From assembly GCA_903813345.2 (NCBI GenBank), contig CAIIXF020000007.1:21129564-21193563 (forward strand): a stretch of DNA of 64,000 nucleotides, in the 5' to 3' direction. The stretch's first letter is position 1, and each line of letters opens with the position of its first letter. The notes under the pieces were generated by a model. That model did no database searches. It was not told the DNA's origin and saw nothing but the letters and a program-made list of their open reading frames with translations. Position numbers and translations under genes: made by a program. This DNA is from Owenia fusiformis. Taxonomy: Eukaryota > Annelida > Polychaeta > Sabellida > Oweniidae. Below, one piece after another: positions 61,701 to 64,000 of the stretch.

Positions 61701-63550
61701 CATGCCTTGTGAAACTATTGATAATGTTTAATGAAGAGATAATTTCCTTTTAGGGGAATCCACATCTGGAACTCCTGTCGTCACAACCATGGCACCATGT
61801 ACATATGTTGTCAAAATGAGTGATGCGAATGTGGTTGACTTGACACAAAGTGAAATATTGAATGAAAATGGAGAATTCACACAAAGACCAGATCTAGGTG
61901 CTTTAACCGATGATAATCCTAATACAAAACTTGTTGGACAGTTTAGTTCAACGACAGAGTCACAAACTTTAATTATGTCTACAATGCTTAAAACTAACAA
62001 CCAAGATGTTGAAATAAGCAGTGTGCTACTAACAGGACTGCAAAACGTTGAAATCGTTACTGTCACAATCAAGAATACAGATGGCAACAATGTGGAAACG
62101 GTATGAACACATAGTAGTGTCATAGAAATAAATGTTACTGATTAAAACCGAAGACACATGAAAGGAAAAACACTAAAAAATGTAGTGTTGTTCACTTTGT
62201 CGAATTAAATTTGAAATACGTTCCAAAACTTACATCATCCTAAGATAAAAACAAACTTGTTTGAGTTGTCAATGCTTGGTCATCCAGTCAAATTCCAGCT
62301 TCTTTCAAGTTACCTTTAATTAAAGCAATATTAAACACAAATTTTATAGACCATGTAAATGACATTTGCCTTTAAATGTAAATTTGGTTTACCAATATAT
62401 CTTATGAGCTTATGAGACTAAATGTCCAATTAAATACCAATATTTTGAATAATTAAATTTTAGGATGAGTAGCCATGAACATCTAAAGTCAGTACACTAT
62501 AATAAGGTAATTTGCTGATTTTTAGAAATCTGAAGACGTTGCTGGCGGGTCTGCCAAGATTACTCTTCCTCGACATACTGAAGGAGTTGAAGTTATCATA
62601 TCATACAGTGTGATGACCGACACAACTTTTGAAATCGGAGATATGACAATAATTGCTTGCATAGAAGAAACAACAACGGTTGGAACAACTGCTGTGCCAG
62701 CCACGACAAGCCAAGGTATGAATTACATGCAGTATTTATTATTAAAGATGAACTAAATCCTTGCAATATAAACTCATATTTTTTTAAGCAACATTAGAAT
62801 CTTTATCGATGAGGCATAATAAATATATGCTTTCACTTTTATGATCTGCAGACTAAATTATTAGCCATGAGTTGGAGATATTGGATATATTCCAGCAACA
62901 ATATTTTATAATTCGATTTTATTCCCCAGTGTTAGAGGATTTAGTGAATTTAACATCTCAATACTTGGGTATTCATTTTTCTAAACATTAGTCCATATTT
63001 ATTAACATTGTGTTATACAAATCAAAGTCAATGATCAAATTATGTTTTTAGCCAAAATCTTCTAGTAATCAATATATCATGAAGGTTAGTGTTGAAGTTG
63101 AATAACTTACCTAACGTTTTAGTTGTGATCCTCATCTCATTTGAAGCATACTTTTACTTGCAGCCTCTACAGTATCAAGTACTACTTCACCCAGTACATC
63201 ATCATTAGCTTCGACAACACAGCCCTCCACTAGTAAGACTTTTTTATGATTTACTCTATTACTGTATTTTCTGATGTCGTTTAAACCATTTCTCAATGAA
63301 TAAAGTCACCTTGTTGCTGTTAACTTTAAATGCAGTATCATTGTCTATGTTCTAGCATCGTCAAGCTCTACATTTACAACAGAGTCTGGTGTTAAAGATC
63401 AGACACAAACGACAACAACACCATTGATGCCAACAGGTATGCACACTCCAACACAAGGCACAGCTTCAGCACCATCATCAACTGGAGCAACAACACTTTC
63501 AGGAACCACACAAACTGCTACTGAAGAAATTTCAACAGGAACAAACTCTG
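302..63550 (+). CDS. Giant modular secreted glycoprotein gene, internal part (101 exons, both ends outside the window)
   Basis: All exons chain in frame on the + strand: each ends at a GT donor, the next follows an AG acceptor, and codon phases match at all junctions, for 18,744 coding nt (6,248 codons). Order of encoded parts: 18 modules of 206 residues, a single-copy core of 1,037 residues with TIL/VWC-like, LDLa and diverged two-cysteine domains, then five modules of 309 residues. Linkers are rich in Thr, Ser and Pro, as in O-glycosylated mucins. The architecture resembles SCO-spondin, hemocytin, gel-forming mucins and large invertebrate adhesive proteins, but no VWD, C8 or thrombospondin domain is seen, so no named orthologue is proposed. 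A secreted location is inferred from the disulphide-rich domains; the signal peptide must lie upstream. That it is one gene rather than two adjacent genes is inferred from phase continuity and from absence of a start or terminal stop. Confidence 0.82.
1209..1562. mobile_element. 354-bp piggyBac-like MITE (TTAA target site)
   Basis: The insertion interrupts the B-to-C intron of unit 1. It is flanked by TTAA at 1205-1208 and 1563-1566, and has perfect 13-bp terminal inverted repeats, GGATGTTCCCTGG and CCAGGGAACATCC. The other 17 units have the empty site with one TTAA, and the unit is exactly 358 bp longer (354 + 4), confirming the boundaries. TTAA duplication is typical of piggyBac-type elements. 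No coding capacity, so non-autonomous. Confidence 0.92.
2392..3498 (+). CDS. Array 1 unit 2 (exons A, B, C)
   Basis: Exons A 2392-2750, B 2945-3134, C 3430-3498. Same two-cysteine domain and linker as unit 1. Exon A ends in Glu. Exon C has one replacement, Thr to Met (ATG at the TTA-ATG-TCA stretch). Units 2, 8 and 9 share an intron subtype (CGTATACC after exon B, CCTCCTCAATAA before the next exon A). Confidence 0.88.
4124..5230 (+). CDS. Array 1 unit 3 (exons A, B, C)
   Basis: Exons A 4124-4482, B 4677-4866, C 5162-5230. Exon A ends in Gln. The following C-to-A intron contains the 1,079-bp TA-flanked transposon at 5758-6836. Unit 3 corresponds to unit 10 at an offset of about 13,761 bp. Confidence 0.88.
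5758..6836. mobile_element. 1,079-bp non-autonomous Tc1/mariner-type element, copy 1
   Basis: Begins CAGGGTGTCCGGAAAGTAAA and ends with its complement, flanked by TA at 5756-5757 and 6837-6838. The empty site in other units is a single TA in GCATATTTTAAAC. The period is 1,081 bp longer (1,079 + TA). The inverted repeat continues imperfectly inward for roughly 190 bp, including GGAGCAG/CTGCTCC blocks. TA duplication and the CAGGGTGTCC end are typical of Tc1/mariner relatives. No transposase reading frame is seen. Confidence 0.92.
6937..8043 (+). CDS. Array 1 unit 4 (exons A, B, C)
   Basis: Exons A 6937-7295, B 7490-7679, C 7975-8043. Exon A has a silent Leu codon change (AAATTG) shared only with unit 11. 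Exon B has Thr to Asn in the VIFTSKP stretch, which creates an N-S-K string but no sequon. Intron differences such as AATTCTAGAAG are also shared with unit 11. Confidence 0.88.
8669..9775 (+). CDS. Array 1 unit 5 (exons A, B, C)
   Basis: Exons A 8669-9027, B 9222-9411, C 9707-9775. A silent GAC codon in exon A is shared only with unit 12, and the intron variant TTAGATAGAAG after exon B is likewise shared with unit 12. Confidence 0.88.
10406..11512 (+). CDS. Array 1 unit 6 (exons A, B, C), exon A acceptor mutated
   Basis: Exons A 10406-10764 by homology, B 10959-11148, C 11444-11512. The usual acceptor TTCAG is TTCGG here (10401-10405), so the AG is missing. The next AG, at 10410-10411, would start the exon at 10412, remove only two linker codons and keep the frame. 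The upstream intron also has a 5-bp insertion near 10345 that makes this period 1,737 bp. Exon B has Gln to Pro (IPTTPG) and a GTATAA donor; exon C has Thr to Ser. Confidence 0.8.
12138..13243 (+). CDS. Array 1 unit 7 (exons A, B, C)
   Basis: Exons A 12138-12496, B 12691-12880, C 13175-13243. Standard module; exon C has a silent GTG. The B-to-C intron is one base shorter than usual. Confidence 0.88.
13869..14975 (+). CDS. Array 1 unit 8 (exons A, B, C)
   Basis: Exons A 13869-14227, B 14422-14611, C 14907-14975. Exon B has a silent GCT; exon C has Pro to Arg (GTA-CGA-AGC). Intron subtype shared with units 2 and 9. Confidence 0.88.
15601..16707 (+). CDS. Array 1 unit 9 (exons A, B, C)
   Basis: Exons A 15601-15959, B 16154-16343, C 16639-16707. 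Exon A has Val to Leu just before the first domain cysteine (ATTACAATGC) plus silent changes. The following intron carries a 548-bp insertion at 16875-17422. Confidence 0.88.
16875..17422. mobile_element. 548-bp insertion with TTAA(A) duplication
   Basis: Interrupts the C-to-A intron of unit 9 inside CCAGCTTAAAATTAC. TTAAA is present on both sides (16870-16874, 17423-17427), and the period is 552 bp longer, matching 548 + 5 less a 1-bp deletion in the same intron. Ends are weakly inverted (AGGGACAATACCGG against the complement of CCGGAACTCGGCCT). More GC-rich than the host intron. Probably a TTAA-targeting MITE; no reading frame. Confidence 0.75.
17885..18991 (+). CDS. Array 1 unit 10 (exons A, B, C)
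   Basis: Exons A 17885-18243, B 18438-18627, C 18923-18991. Near-copy of unit 3, including Gln at the end of exon A. Exon C has Ser to Leu (TCT-TTG-CCT). The following intron carries the second copy of the 1.08-kb transposon. Confidence 0.88.
19519..20596. mobile_element. 1,078-bp non-autonomous Tc1/mariner-type element, copy 2
   Basis: Same element, same position in the unit and same orientation as at 5758-6836, with the same TA flanks (19517-19518, 20597-20598). By eye it differs by a C/G change near 20011 and a one-base deletion in an A-run near 20323. It was copied with its host units, not inserted twice. Confidence 0.92.
20697..21803 (+). CDS. Array 1 unit 11 (exons A, B, C)
   Basis: Exons A 20697-21055, B 21250-21439, C 21735-21803. 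Near-copy of unit 4, sharing its silent Leu codon and intron variants, but exon B keeps the consensus Thr, so the Asn in unit 4 arose after the duplication or was converted back here. Confidence 0.88.
22429..23535 (+). CDS. Array 1 unit 12 (exons A, B, C)
   Basis: Exons A 22429-22787, B 22982-23171, C 23467-23535. Shares the silent GAC of unit 5 in exon A and TTAGATAG after exon B. From about 23243 it stops matching unit 5 and instead matches units 3 and 10 (GTATATACAAAAATGG after exon C), marking a recombination or conversion switch. Confidence 0.88.
24161..25267 (+). CDS. Array 1 unit 13 (exons A, B, C)
   Basis: Exons A 24161-24519, B 24714-24903, C 25199-25267. Standard module with a silent AAT in exon A; the downstream intron is one base longer. 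Confidence 0.88.
25894..27000 (+). CDS. Array 1 unit 14 (exons A, B, C)
   Basis: Exons A 25894-26252, B 26447-26636, C 26932-27000. The exon A acceptor is TTTAG instead of TTCAG, still valid. Ile to Met four codons before the end of exon A (GAA-ATG-GTG-ACA-CAG). Ends in Gln. Confidence 0.88.
27626..28732 (+). CDS. Array 1 unit 15 (exons A, B, C)
   Basis: Exons A 27626-27984, B 28179-28368, C 28664-28732. The most diverged unit at protein level: Val to Leu and Ala to Thr in the exon A linker, Val to Ile in exon B (ACTATACCA), Pro to Ser in exon C (CAGTCATCC). All lie in linkers; the domain itself is unchanged. Confidence 0.88.
29358..30464 (+). CDS. Array 1 unit 16 (exons A, B, C)
   Basis: Exons A 29358-29716, B 29911-30100, C 30396-30464. 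Standard module; a silent ACT in the linker of exon A; ends in Glu. Confidence 0.88.
31090..32196 (+). CDS. Array 1 unit 17 (exons A, B, C)
   Basis: Exons A 31090-31448, B 31643-31832, C 32128-32196. Pro to Leu in exon B (ACACTCGGA) and Ser to Pro in exon C. The intron variants AAAAGAAAATC after B, the GTAAGT donor after C and GAAAGTCGAC are shared with unit 1, 16 units away. Confidence 0.88.
32822..33919 (+). CDS. Array 1 unit 18 (exons A, B, C), last of the array
   Basis: Exons A 32822-33180, B 33375-33564, C 33851-33919. Protein matches consensus; silent changes in B (ATA) and C (GTT, CTA). The B-to-C intron lacks 10 bases (CTTACTTAAC missing near 33771). Array identity ends shortly after exon C. 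Confidence 0.88.
33920..34786 (+). other. Intron at the right edge of array 1, decayed unit remnant
   Basis: The first 30 bases match the array, then identity is lost. Homology to the array intron reappears at about 34204-34270 (TTTCCCAATAAATTTCACTTATTACC, then CAATGCTTG), so this is an old, diverged C-to-A intron with about 240 bp of foreign or diverged sequence. A 16-base C run lies at 34443-34458 beside GGCTACGCCTATGC, probably the decayed end of an interspersed repeat. Confidence 0.55.
34787..34825 (+). CDS. Core exon 1: Thr/Ser/Ala linker
   Basis: A 39-nt exon after TTTATAG and before GTATGT, phase 1 to phase 1, encoding ASTMVTTAASTPG with split codons at both ends. It joins exon C of unit 18 (G + CT = Ala) to the next exon (G + GT = Gly). 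It resembles the linker at the start of exon A and may be a shortened remnant of it. Confidence 0.7.
34826..36740 (+). other. Intron 1 of the core (1.9 kb)
   Basis: About half is the palindromic transposon. The rest (35771-36740) has no convincing exon. Short open frames here begin or end in transposon or intron sequence and show no domain. ACGAGGGGTGATCCAAAAGT at about 36684 resembles a lone end of another mariner-type element. Confidence 0.5.
34836..35770. mobile_element. 935-bp palindromic Tc1/mariner-type element with transposase tails
   Basis: Ends are CAGGGTGACAGGAAAAAGG and the complement of CAGGGTGACAAGGAAAAGG. The two halves are inverted copies along almost the whole length. TA follows the right end; the left flank is TT, so the TA duplication is imperfect. 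The + strand at about 35416-35493 reads NPPNLFLWGYLKDSV and then stops; the minus strand at about 35188-35140 reads PPGFFLWDFLKDKVY. Both resemble the end of a DDE transposase of the Tc1/mariner/IS630 superfamily. It sits 10 bp after the donor of core exon 1. Confidence 0.82.
36741..36839 (+). CDS. Core exon 2: start of a cysteine-rich TIL-like segment
   Basis: A 99-nt exon, phase 1 to 1, after AAATATAG and before GTAAGT. It encodes a short Thr/Pro lead, then cysteines in PPSCNSENGEY, LATCSET and YCPDVNMT. The spacing suits the first part of a TIL domain completed by the next exon. Confidence 0.75.
37133..37605. repeat. Candidate 473-bp MITE in a core intron
   Basis: GGAGAGTTTAAGCT at the left and AGCTTAAACTCTCC at the right are perfect 14-bp inverted repeats in the intron before core exon 3. 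A short ATT flanks both ends. No coding capacity seen. The target duplication is too short to classify it. Confidence 0.5.
37796..37911 (+). CDS. Core exon 3: TIL domain
   Basis: A 116-nt exon, phase 1 to 0, after CTTCAG and before GTGAGT. It reads ...LECCMCQNGRLFNDEGKCV, then W-A-C-T-T-C and NIDGN. The CC-x-C, G-x-x-F-x-x-x-G-x-CV and later C-x-x-C spacing is that of TIL modules in vWF, mucins and SCO-spondin. Those modules help set disulphide assembly in secreted multimers (family knowledge). Confidence 0.82.
38087..38392. mobile_element. 306-bp MITE related to the 935-bp palindromic element
   Basis: Starts CAGGGTGACCAAAAAGGGAA, ends with GGTTACCCTG, and is flanked by TA at 38085-38086 and 38393-38394. 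Internal blocks such as GACAATATCTCCTAAACTAG, ATCAATGAAATTT and CCTGAAAGTTTCAAT match the right arm of 34836-35770 on the other strand, so the two belong to one family. Confidence 0.85.
38545..38691 (+). CDS. Core exon 4: VWC-like cysteine-rich segment
   Basis: A 147-nt exon, phase 0 to 0, after TTACAG and before GTATGC. It encodes a polar lead (PLYTQFDELVSGTEDC) and then C-x3-C, C-x3-C, C and C, ending TPTCAE. It continues the previous TIL module. The frame is fixed by open translation across both junctions. Confidence 0.78.
38858..38906 (+). CDS. Core exon 5: short connector
   Basis: A 49-nt exon, phase 0 to 1, after ATTTTAG and before GTGAGT. It encodes GTIMVTDVNGLPICQR with one cysteine and probably closes the VWC-like segment begun in core exon 4. 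Confidence 0.7.
39330..39535 (+). CDS. Core exon 6: LDL-receptor class A domain
   Basis: A 206-nt exon, phase 1 to 0. A Thr/Ser/Pro linker precedes CGEGQISCEDSCSCYTPD, then QKCDGKEDCLNGLDELGC. Six cysteines have LDLa spacing and the acidic D-x-x-D-C-x-x-G-x-D-E pattern is mostly kept, but with Asn for the usual Asp and Leu for the usual Ser, so calcium binding may be altered. It ends with C-D-C and an N-glycosylation sequon (NGTN is not one because Gly-Thr follow as N-G-T: it is N-x-T). The exon runs straight into the VWC module. Confidence 0.88.
39739..39895 (+). CDS. Core exon 7: VWC domain
   Basis: A 157-nt exon, phase 0 to 1. It reads GGGLQWNECTYCECSNDS, then KCVKTCNKTCEEG and DCCECTK. 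The W-x2-C-x2-C-x-C opening and final CC-x-C are VWC hallmarks. VWC modules mediate assembly and binding of BMP-type ligands or polymer partners in other proteins; which applies here is unknown. N-K-T is a possible glycosylation site. Confidence 0.85.
39896..41497 (+). other. 1.6-kb intron of the core
   Basis: No exon found. A GC-richer patch at about 40840-40900 (CTTTCCCCGAGCCTATGGCC and CTTTCGGGG) and another at about 41140-41250 look like interspersed repeat remnants, without clear ends. Confidence 0.4.
41498..41746 (+). CDS. Core exon 8: diverged two-cysteine domain, first part
   Basis: A 249-nt exon, phase 1 to 1. A cysteine-rich lead (ARCQPGDPGY, LCKDSDCDPVKNTSCVY) is followed by PPPCETSIVSTIINKQG, where the cysteine matches the first cysteine of exon A. 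The rest aligns loosely with exon A, ending at SYSDINLADGI. N-T-T and N-T-S are possible glycosylation sites. Confidence 0.8.
41804..42679. mobile_element. 876-bp palindromic Tc1-type element
   Basis: Ends CACTCCCCTCCATAAGTTTG and its complement, flanked by TA at 41802-41803 and 42680-42681. The arms are inverted copies for several hundred bases, imperfect toward the centre. It could form a long hairpin in RNA. No transposase frame seen. Confidence 0.9.
42682..43342 (+). other. Rest of the intron before core exon 9: interspersed repeat sequence
   Basis: Contains a CGTACG/CCGT/GTCTGTCTG-rich block (about 42760-42800) and two copies of a CAGCCATTTTGAAAATGGC-like inverted motif (about 42935 and 43083). 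These are features of dispersed repeats in marine invertebrate genomes. No gene; the minus-strand open frame here is repeat-derived. Confidence 0.45.
43343..43467 (+). CDS. Core exon 9: diverged two-cysteine domain, middle part
   Basis: A 125-nt exon, phase 1 to 0. It contains NMSVKVTNVESVAVAIAST, which lines up with VPITKVELTGMENVASVTV in exon A. Thus exons 8 and 9 together match exon A with an extra phase 1 intron. It ends at the phase 0 junction equivalent to A/B. N-M-S is a sequon. Confidence 0.82.
43920..44076 (+). CDS. Core exon 10: diverged two-cysteine domain, last part
   Basis: A 157-nt exon, phase 0 to 1, equivalent to exon B. It ends FYLSNLEIHTCDQ, matching EIGDLRPTAC of the array, so the second cysteine and hydrophobic pattern are kept while most residues differ. 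Confidence 0.82.
44275..44477 (+). CDS. Core exon 11: cysteine-rich TIL-like segment
   Basis: A 203-nt exon, phase 1 to 0. Cysteines occur in CEPKCGHNSC, EQCFCRSGY, LYCKK and PCVCEHNN. C-x-C-x3-G followed by spaced cysteines is TIL-like. N-V-T near the end is a sequon. Confidence 0.8.
44869..44948 (+). CDS. Core exon 12: VWC-like connector
   Basis: An 80-nt exon, phase 0 to 2, after TTTTAAG and before GTAAGC. It encodes VREVGCEKYTCGSDGIMM and ends in LW followed by a split Cys codon (TG + T). It continues the cysteine-rich segment of core exon 11. Confidence 0.72.
45050..45188 (+). CDS. Core exon 13: Thr-rich linker then cysteine-rich segment
   Basis: A 139-nt exon, phase 2 to 0. The split Cys is followed by a Thr/Ser/Pro linker (TATVPTFPITSTGAPTT) and CKDMGNCFIDNKCM. 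The donor may be GTAATT at 45189 (used here) or GTGGTA at 45186; both keep phase 0 and differ by one Val. Confidence 0.7.
45189..46565 (+). other. 1.4-kb intron of the core
   Basis: No exon found. ATGTCCCCATCA near 46095 and TGATGGGGACAT near 46446 are 12-bp inverted repeats bounding about 363 bp, a possible MITE. A small hairpin CCGTATCAGAGATACGG lies near 46370. Confidence 0.45.
46566..46725 (+). CDS. Core exon 14: VWC domain
   Basis: A 160-nt exon, phase 0 to 1. With core exon 13 it reads ...SSWSPEDNDCTTYTCEDG, then ERCAEVICNEQ and GSCCSKC. W-x-x-x-x-x-x-C, C-x4-C and terminal CC-x-x-C are VWC features. Confidence 0.82.
46726..47522 (+). other. 0.8-kb intron of the core
   Basis: No exon found. 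A GC-richer block at about 46980-47370 (CCCCGCAGGTCTAGGC, GTACCCCGAACG) looks like an interspersed repeat without clear ends. Confidence 0.4.
47523..47646 (+). CDS. Core exon 15: shortened LDLa domain
   Basis: A 124-nt exon, phase 1 to 2. VCTGTGVHHCDGVDDCIDG followed by SDEQLLKC has the complete LDLa calcium motif (D-x-x-D-C-x-D-G-S-D-E). Only four of the usual six cysteines lie in this exon, so it is an N-terminally shortened LDLa. N-E-T is a sequon. Confidence 0.82.
47756..47951 (+). CDS. Core exon 16: TIL domain
   Basis: A 196-nt exon, phase 2 to 0. It contains HCCLCKEGQHYNGTDCVPI, then DQCGCEFNGTMYN: the CC-x-C-x2-G-x-x-Y-x-x-x-x-CV-x3-x-C-x-C pattern is typical of TIL domains in vWF/mucin/SCO-spondin proteins. 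Two sequons (N-G-T). The donor region is tandemly duplicated (20 bp); the first donor keeps frame with the next exon. Confidence 0.86.
47947..47988 (+). repeat. 20-bp tandem duplication spanning a splice donor
   Basis: TATAATGTAAGAGCTTCTGA is followed at once by TATAATGTAAGAACGTCTGA, giving donors at 47952 and 47972. Use of the second adds 20 nt and breaks frame with core exon 17, so the first is taken as the normal site. Confidence 0.8.
48062..48157 (+). CDS. Core exon 17: VWC first half
   Basis: A 96-nt exon, phase 0 to 0. It reads DVWIYDCVKHICKSGN and VHCNECK. W-x-x-x-C-x3-x-C-x-x-G is the VWC start that follows TIL in this protein class. Confidence 0.78.
48449..48503 (+). CDS. Core exon 18: VWC end
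   Basis: A 55-nt exon, phase 0 to 1, encoding ASQTPLLMDTDDCCETCV. CC-x-x-C closes the VWC module of core exon 17. Acceptor CTGTAG, donor GTAAGA. Confidence 0.75.
48504..49382 (+). other. 0.9-kb intron of the core
   Basis: AT-rich; a short AAT run near 48668. No exon or transposon end recognised. Confidence 0.4.
49383..49657 (+). CDS. Core exon 19: diverged two-cysteine domain, A-like part
   Basis: A 275-nt exon, phase 1 to 0, like exon A. It begins ECKKESAMTDIFTVVYLNN (first cysteine) and continues SVTSINVRAVDIADG, matching ITKVELTG of the arrays in position. N-E-S in FNESSDY is a sequon. Confidence 0.8.
49883..50078 (+). CDS. Core exon 20: diverged two-cysteine domain, B-like part plus linker
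   Basis: A 196-nt exon, phase 0 to 1, like exon B. It reads LSSVTLLVDVEIC (second cysteine) and then a Thr/Ser-rich linker ending TPVTTTEQ. Core exons 19-23 form a diverged 'unit 0' of array 2. Confidence 0.82.
50079..50686 (+). other. Intron between core exons 20 and 21
   Basis: The last 200 bp are clearly homologous to the B'-to-C' intron of array 2 (TATACAAATCAAGATCAATG, then TTTGAAGCATAATTTTAC) with numerous differences. The first part has no recognised feature. Confidence 0.6.
50687..50755 (+). CDS. Core exon 21: C-type linker exon
   Basis: 69 nt, phase 1 to 1, the same length and phase as exon C and C'. It encodes STVSSSASPSTTTLASTAQ and PST, an O-glycosylation-type linker. Proof that arrays 1 and 2 share this exon by descent. 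Confidence 0.85.
50871..50918 (+). CDS. Core exon 22: short D-tail linker exon
   Basis: 48 nt, phase 1 to 1, encoding TTQTITEEISTGTNS with split ends. It equals the last 48 nt of exon D' in array 2. Here it follows a normal TTTCAG acceptor; in D' the same TTTCAG sequence lies inside an open exon. Confidence 0.8.
51363..51488 (+). CDS. Core exon 23: E-type linker exon, left edge of array 2
   Basis: 126 nt, phase 1 to 1, encoding a Thr/Ser/Gly/Pro linker with repeats of the type GTTSTPGTSSGTST. The first half differs from E' of the array at several bases; from about 51419 onward it is identical, so array homogenisation begins inside this exon. Confidence 0.85.
51641..54016 (+). CDS. Array 2 unit 1 (exons A'-E')
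   Basis: Exons A' 51641-51987, B' 52413-52602, C' 53050-53118, D' 53242-53436, E' 53891-54016. A' has a linker, then APCTYVVKMSDANVVDLTQ with the first cysteine, DDNPNTKLVGQF (compare NDPNTKLQAQF in array 1) and ISSVLLTGLQNVEIVTVTI. B' has EGVEVIISY and ends EIGDMTIIACIEE with the second cysteine. C', D' and E' are Thr/Ser/Pro-rich linkers of about 130 residues in all. Unit 1 is distinguished by Ser (TCG) for Thr in B'. D' contains a 66-nt GT...AG in-frame segment (53323-53388). Confidence 0.88.
54169..56545 (+). CDS. Array 2 unit 2 (exons A'-E')
   Basis: Exons A' 54169-54515, B' 54941-55130, C' 55579-55647, D' 55771-55965, E' 56420-56545. Same module. D' has Val (GTT) in QTVTEE where units 1, 4 and 5 have Ala. 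Silent CTC-GTG in A' is shared with unit 3. Confidence 0.88.
56698..59072 (+). CDS. Array 2 unit 3 (exons A'-E')
   Basis: Exons A' 56698-57044, B' 57468-57657, C' 58106-58174, D' 58298-58492, E' 58947-59072. Ser to Pro in C' (GCT-CCG). The A'-to-B' intron is 2 bp shorter (CAC deleted and TGT variant near 57220-57280). Confidence 0.88.
59225..61601 (+). CDS. Array 2 unit 4 (exons A'-E')
   Basis: Exons A' 59225-59571, B' 59997-60186, C' 60635-60703, D' 60827-61021, E' 61476-61601. Gln to Arg in B' (CTCGACATACTG), shared with unit 5 only; the two also share intron variants such as CATAGTAGTGTCATAG, so they are the most recent duplication pair. Confidence 0.88.
61754..63550 (+). CDS. Array 2 unit 5 (exons A'-D'; E' beyond the edge)
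   Basis: Exons A' 61754-62100, B' 62526-62715, C' 63164-63232, D' 63356-63550. Near-copy of unit 4. The intron before E' runs to the window edge; in other units E' would start about six bases after it. Confidence 0.87.
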
Positions 63551-64000
63551 GTAAATTTAGTACATAATGCTTTTGAGAGACATTAATAATAGATGAAGGA
63601 TGTGGGGTTTTATTGTAACACTTATGAGTTAGGGAGTTATTGACTGATGTTCCATGATATTTAATCTATAGCAAAAACTGAACACATGAAAATGACATCA
63701 CACCTTTCTCTGGAGCCATTACGGGTCACAATTATGCTGGAAATTTACTTTGGAAGCTATATTTAACGATATTTAGTGATGAAACTGGTATATAGATGTT
63801 GAAGATTTCCAGATAAAATATCTTGATTTACCTAATATGCTTAGTTCGATACCCACATGCAACATATCAGCATGTTTAGACAATATAACTCCACAAAATT
63901 CCTTTATTCAATGTTCACTCGTGTTTTTAAGATGACGCTTGTGTAGATCCTCGTGTAATTGCTTTTGTTTTATTATACCATGTGTATATTATTGTCAACG

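Larger units (their letters stand above)
51641..64000 (+). repeat. Tandem array 2: five units of about 2,529 bp, continuing past the edge
   Basis: Exon A' starts recur at steps of 2,528, 2,529, 2,527 and 2,529 bp, with near-identical introns. Exon lengths are A' 347, B' 190, C' 69, D' 195 and E' 126 nt, giving 309 codons per unit. A', B' and C' are homologous to A, B and C of array 1, with the same phases (1, 0, 1, 1); D' and E' are additional phase 1-1 linker exons. The window ends a few bases before the fifth E' acceptor. Confidence 0.95.

Overview
The window is eukaryotic DNA from an animal, not a bacterium. It is AT-rich, and the short open frames end at GT and begin after AG with consistent codon phase. 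The introns hold small inverted-repeat DNA transposons. The encoded modules (LDL-receptor class A, trypsin-inhibitor-like or TIL, von Willebrand factor C or VWC, Ser/Thr-rich linkers) belong to large secreted metazoan glycoproteins. A marine invertebrate, perhaps a lophotrochozoan such as a mollusc, is my best guess; I cannot name the species.

Everything coding that I can support lies on the + strand and fits one gene that enters from the left and leaves on the right. I placed 101 internal exons (18,744 nt, 6,248 codons). Every junction keeps the reading frame. I see no start codon, signal peptide, terminal stop, promoter or polyadenylation site, so the full protein is larger.

Layout. (1) 302-33919: 18 nearly identical tandem units of about 1,732 bp. 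Each has three exons, A (359 nt), B (190 nt) and C (69 nt), encoding a 206-residue module: one two-cysteine domain (A+B) plus a Thr/Ser/Pro-rich linker. Four units are longer because DNA transposons sit in their introns, and units 3-5 recur as units 10-12 with the same 1.08-kb transposon. (2) 34787-51488: 23 single-copy exons encoding a linker, cysteine-rich TIL/VWC-like segments, two LDLa modules and two strongly diverged copies of the two-cysteine domain. Their introns hold several palindromic Tc1/mariner-type elements. (3) 51641 to the right edge: five units of about 2,529 bp, each with five exons (A' 347, B' 190, C' 69, D' 195, E' 126 nt) encoding a 309-residue module. A'+B' is a paralogue of A+B and C' of C. 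The fifth unit's E' exon lies just past the edge.

The product would be a giant extracellular, probably O-glycosylated, modular protein: a cysteine-rich core flanked by two long arrays of one disulphide-capable domain on mucin-like spacers. This resembles gel-forming mucins, SCO-spondin/hemocytin and invertebrate adhesive proteins. No VWD or C8 domain is visible here. The main novelty is the two-cysteine domain, its two separate amplifications, near-perfect homogenisation of introns as well as exons, and splice-site oddities (a lost acceptor with an in-frame rescue AG in unit 6; a repeated 66-nt in-frame exitron-like segment in D').
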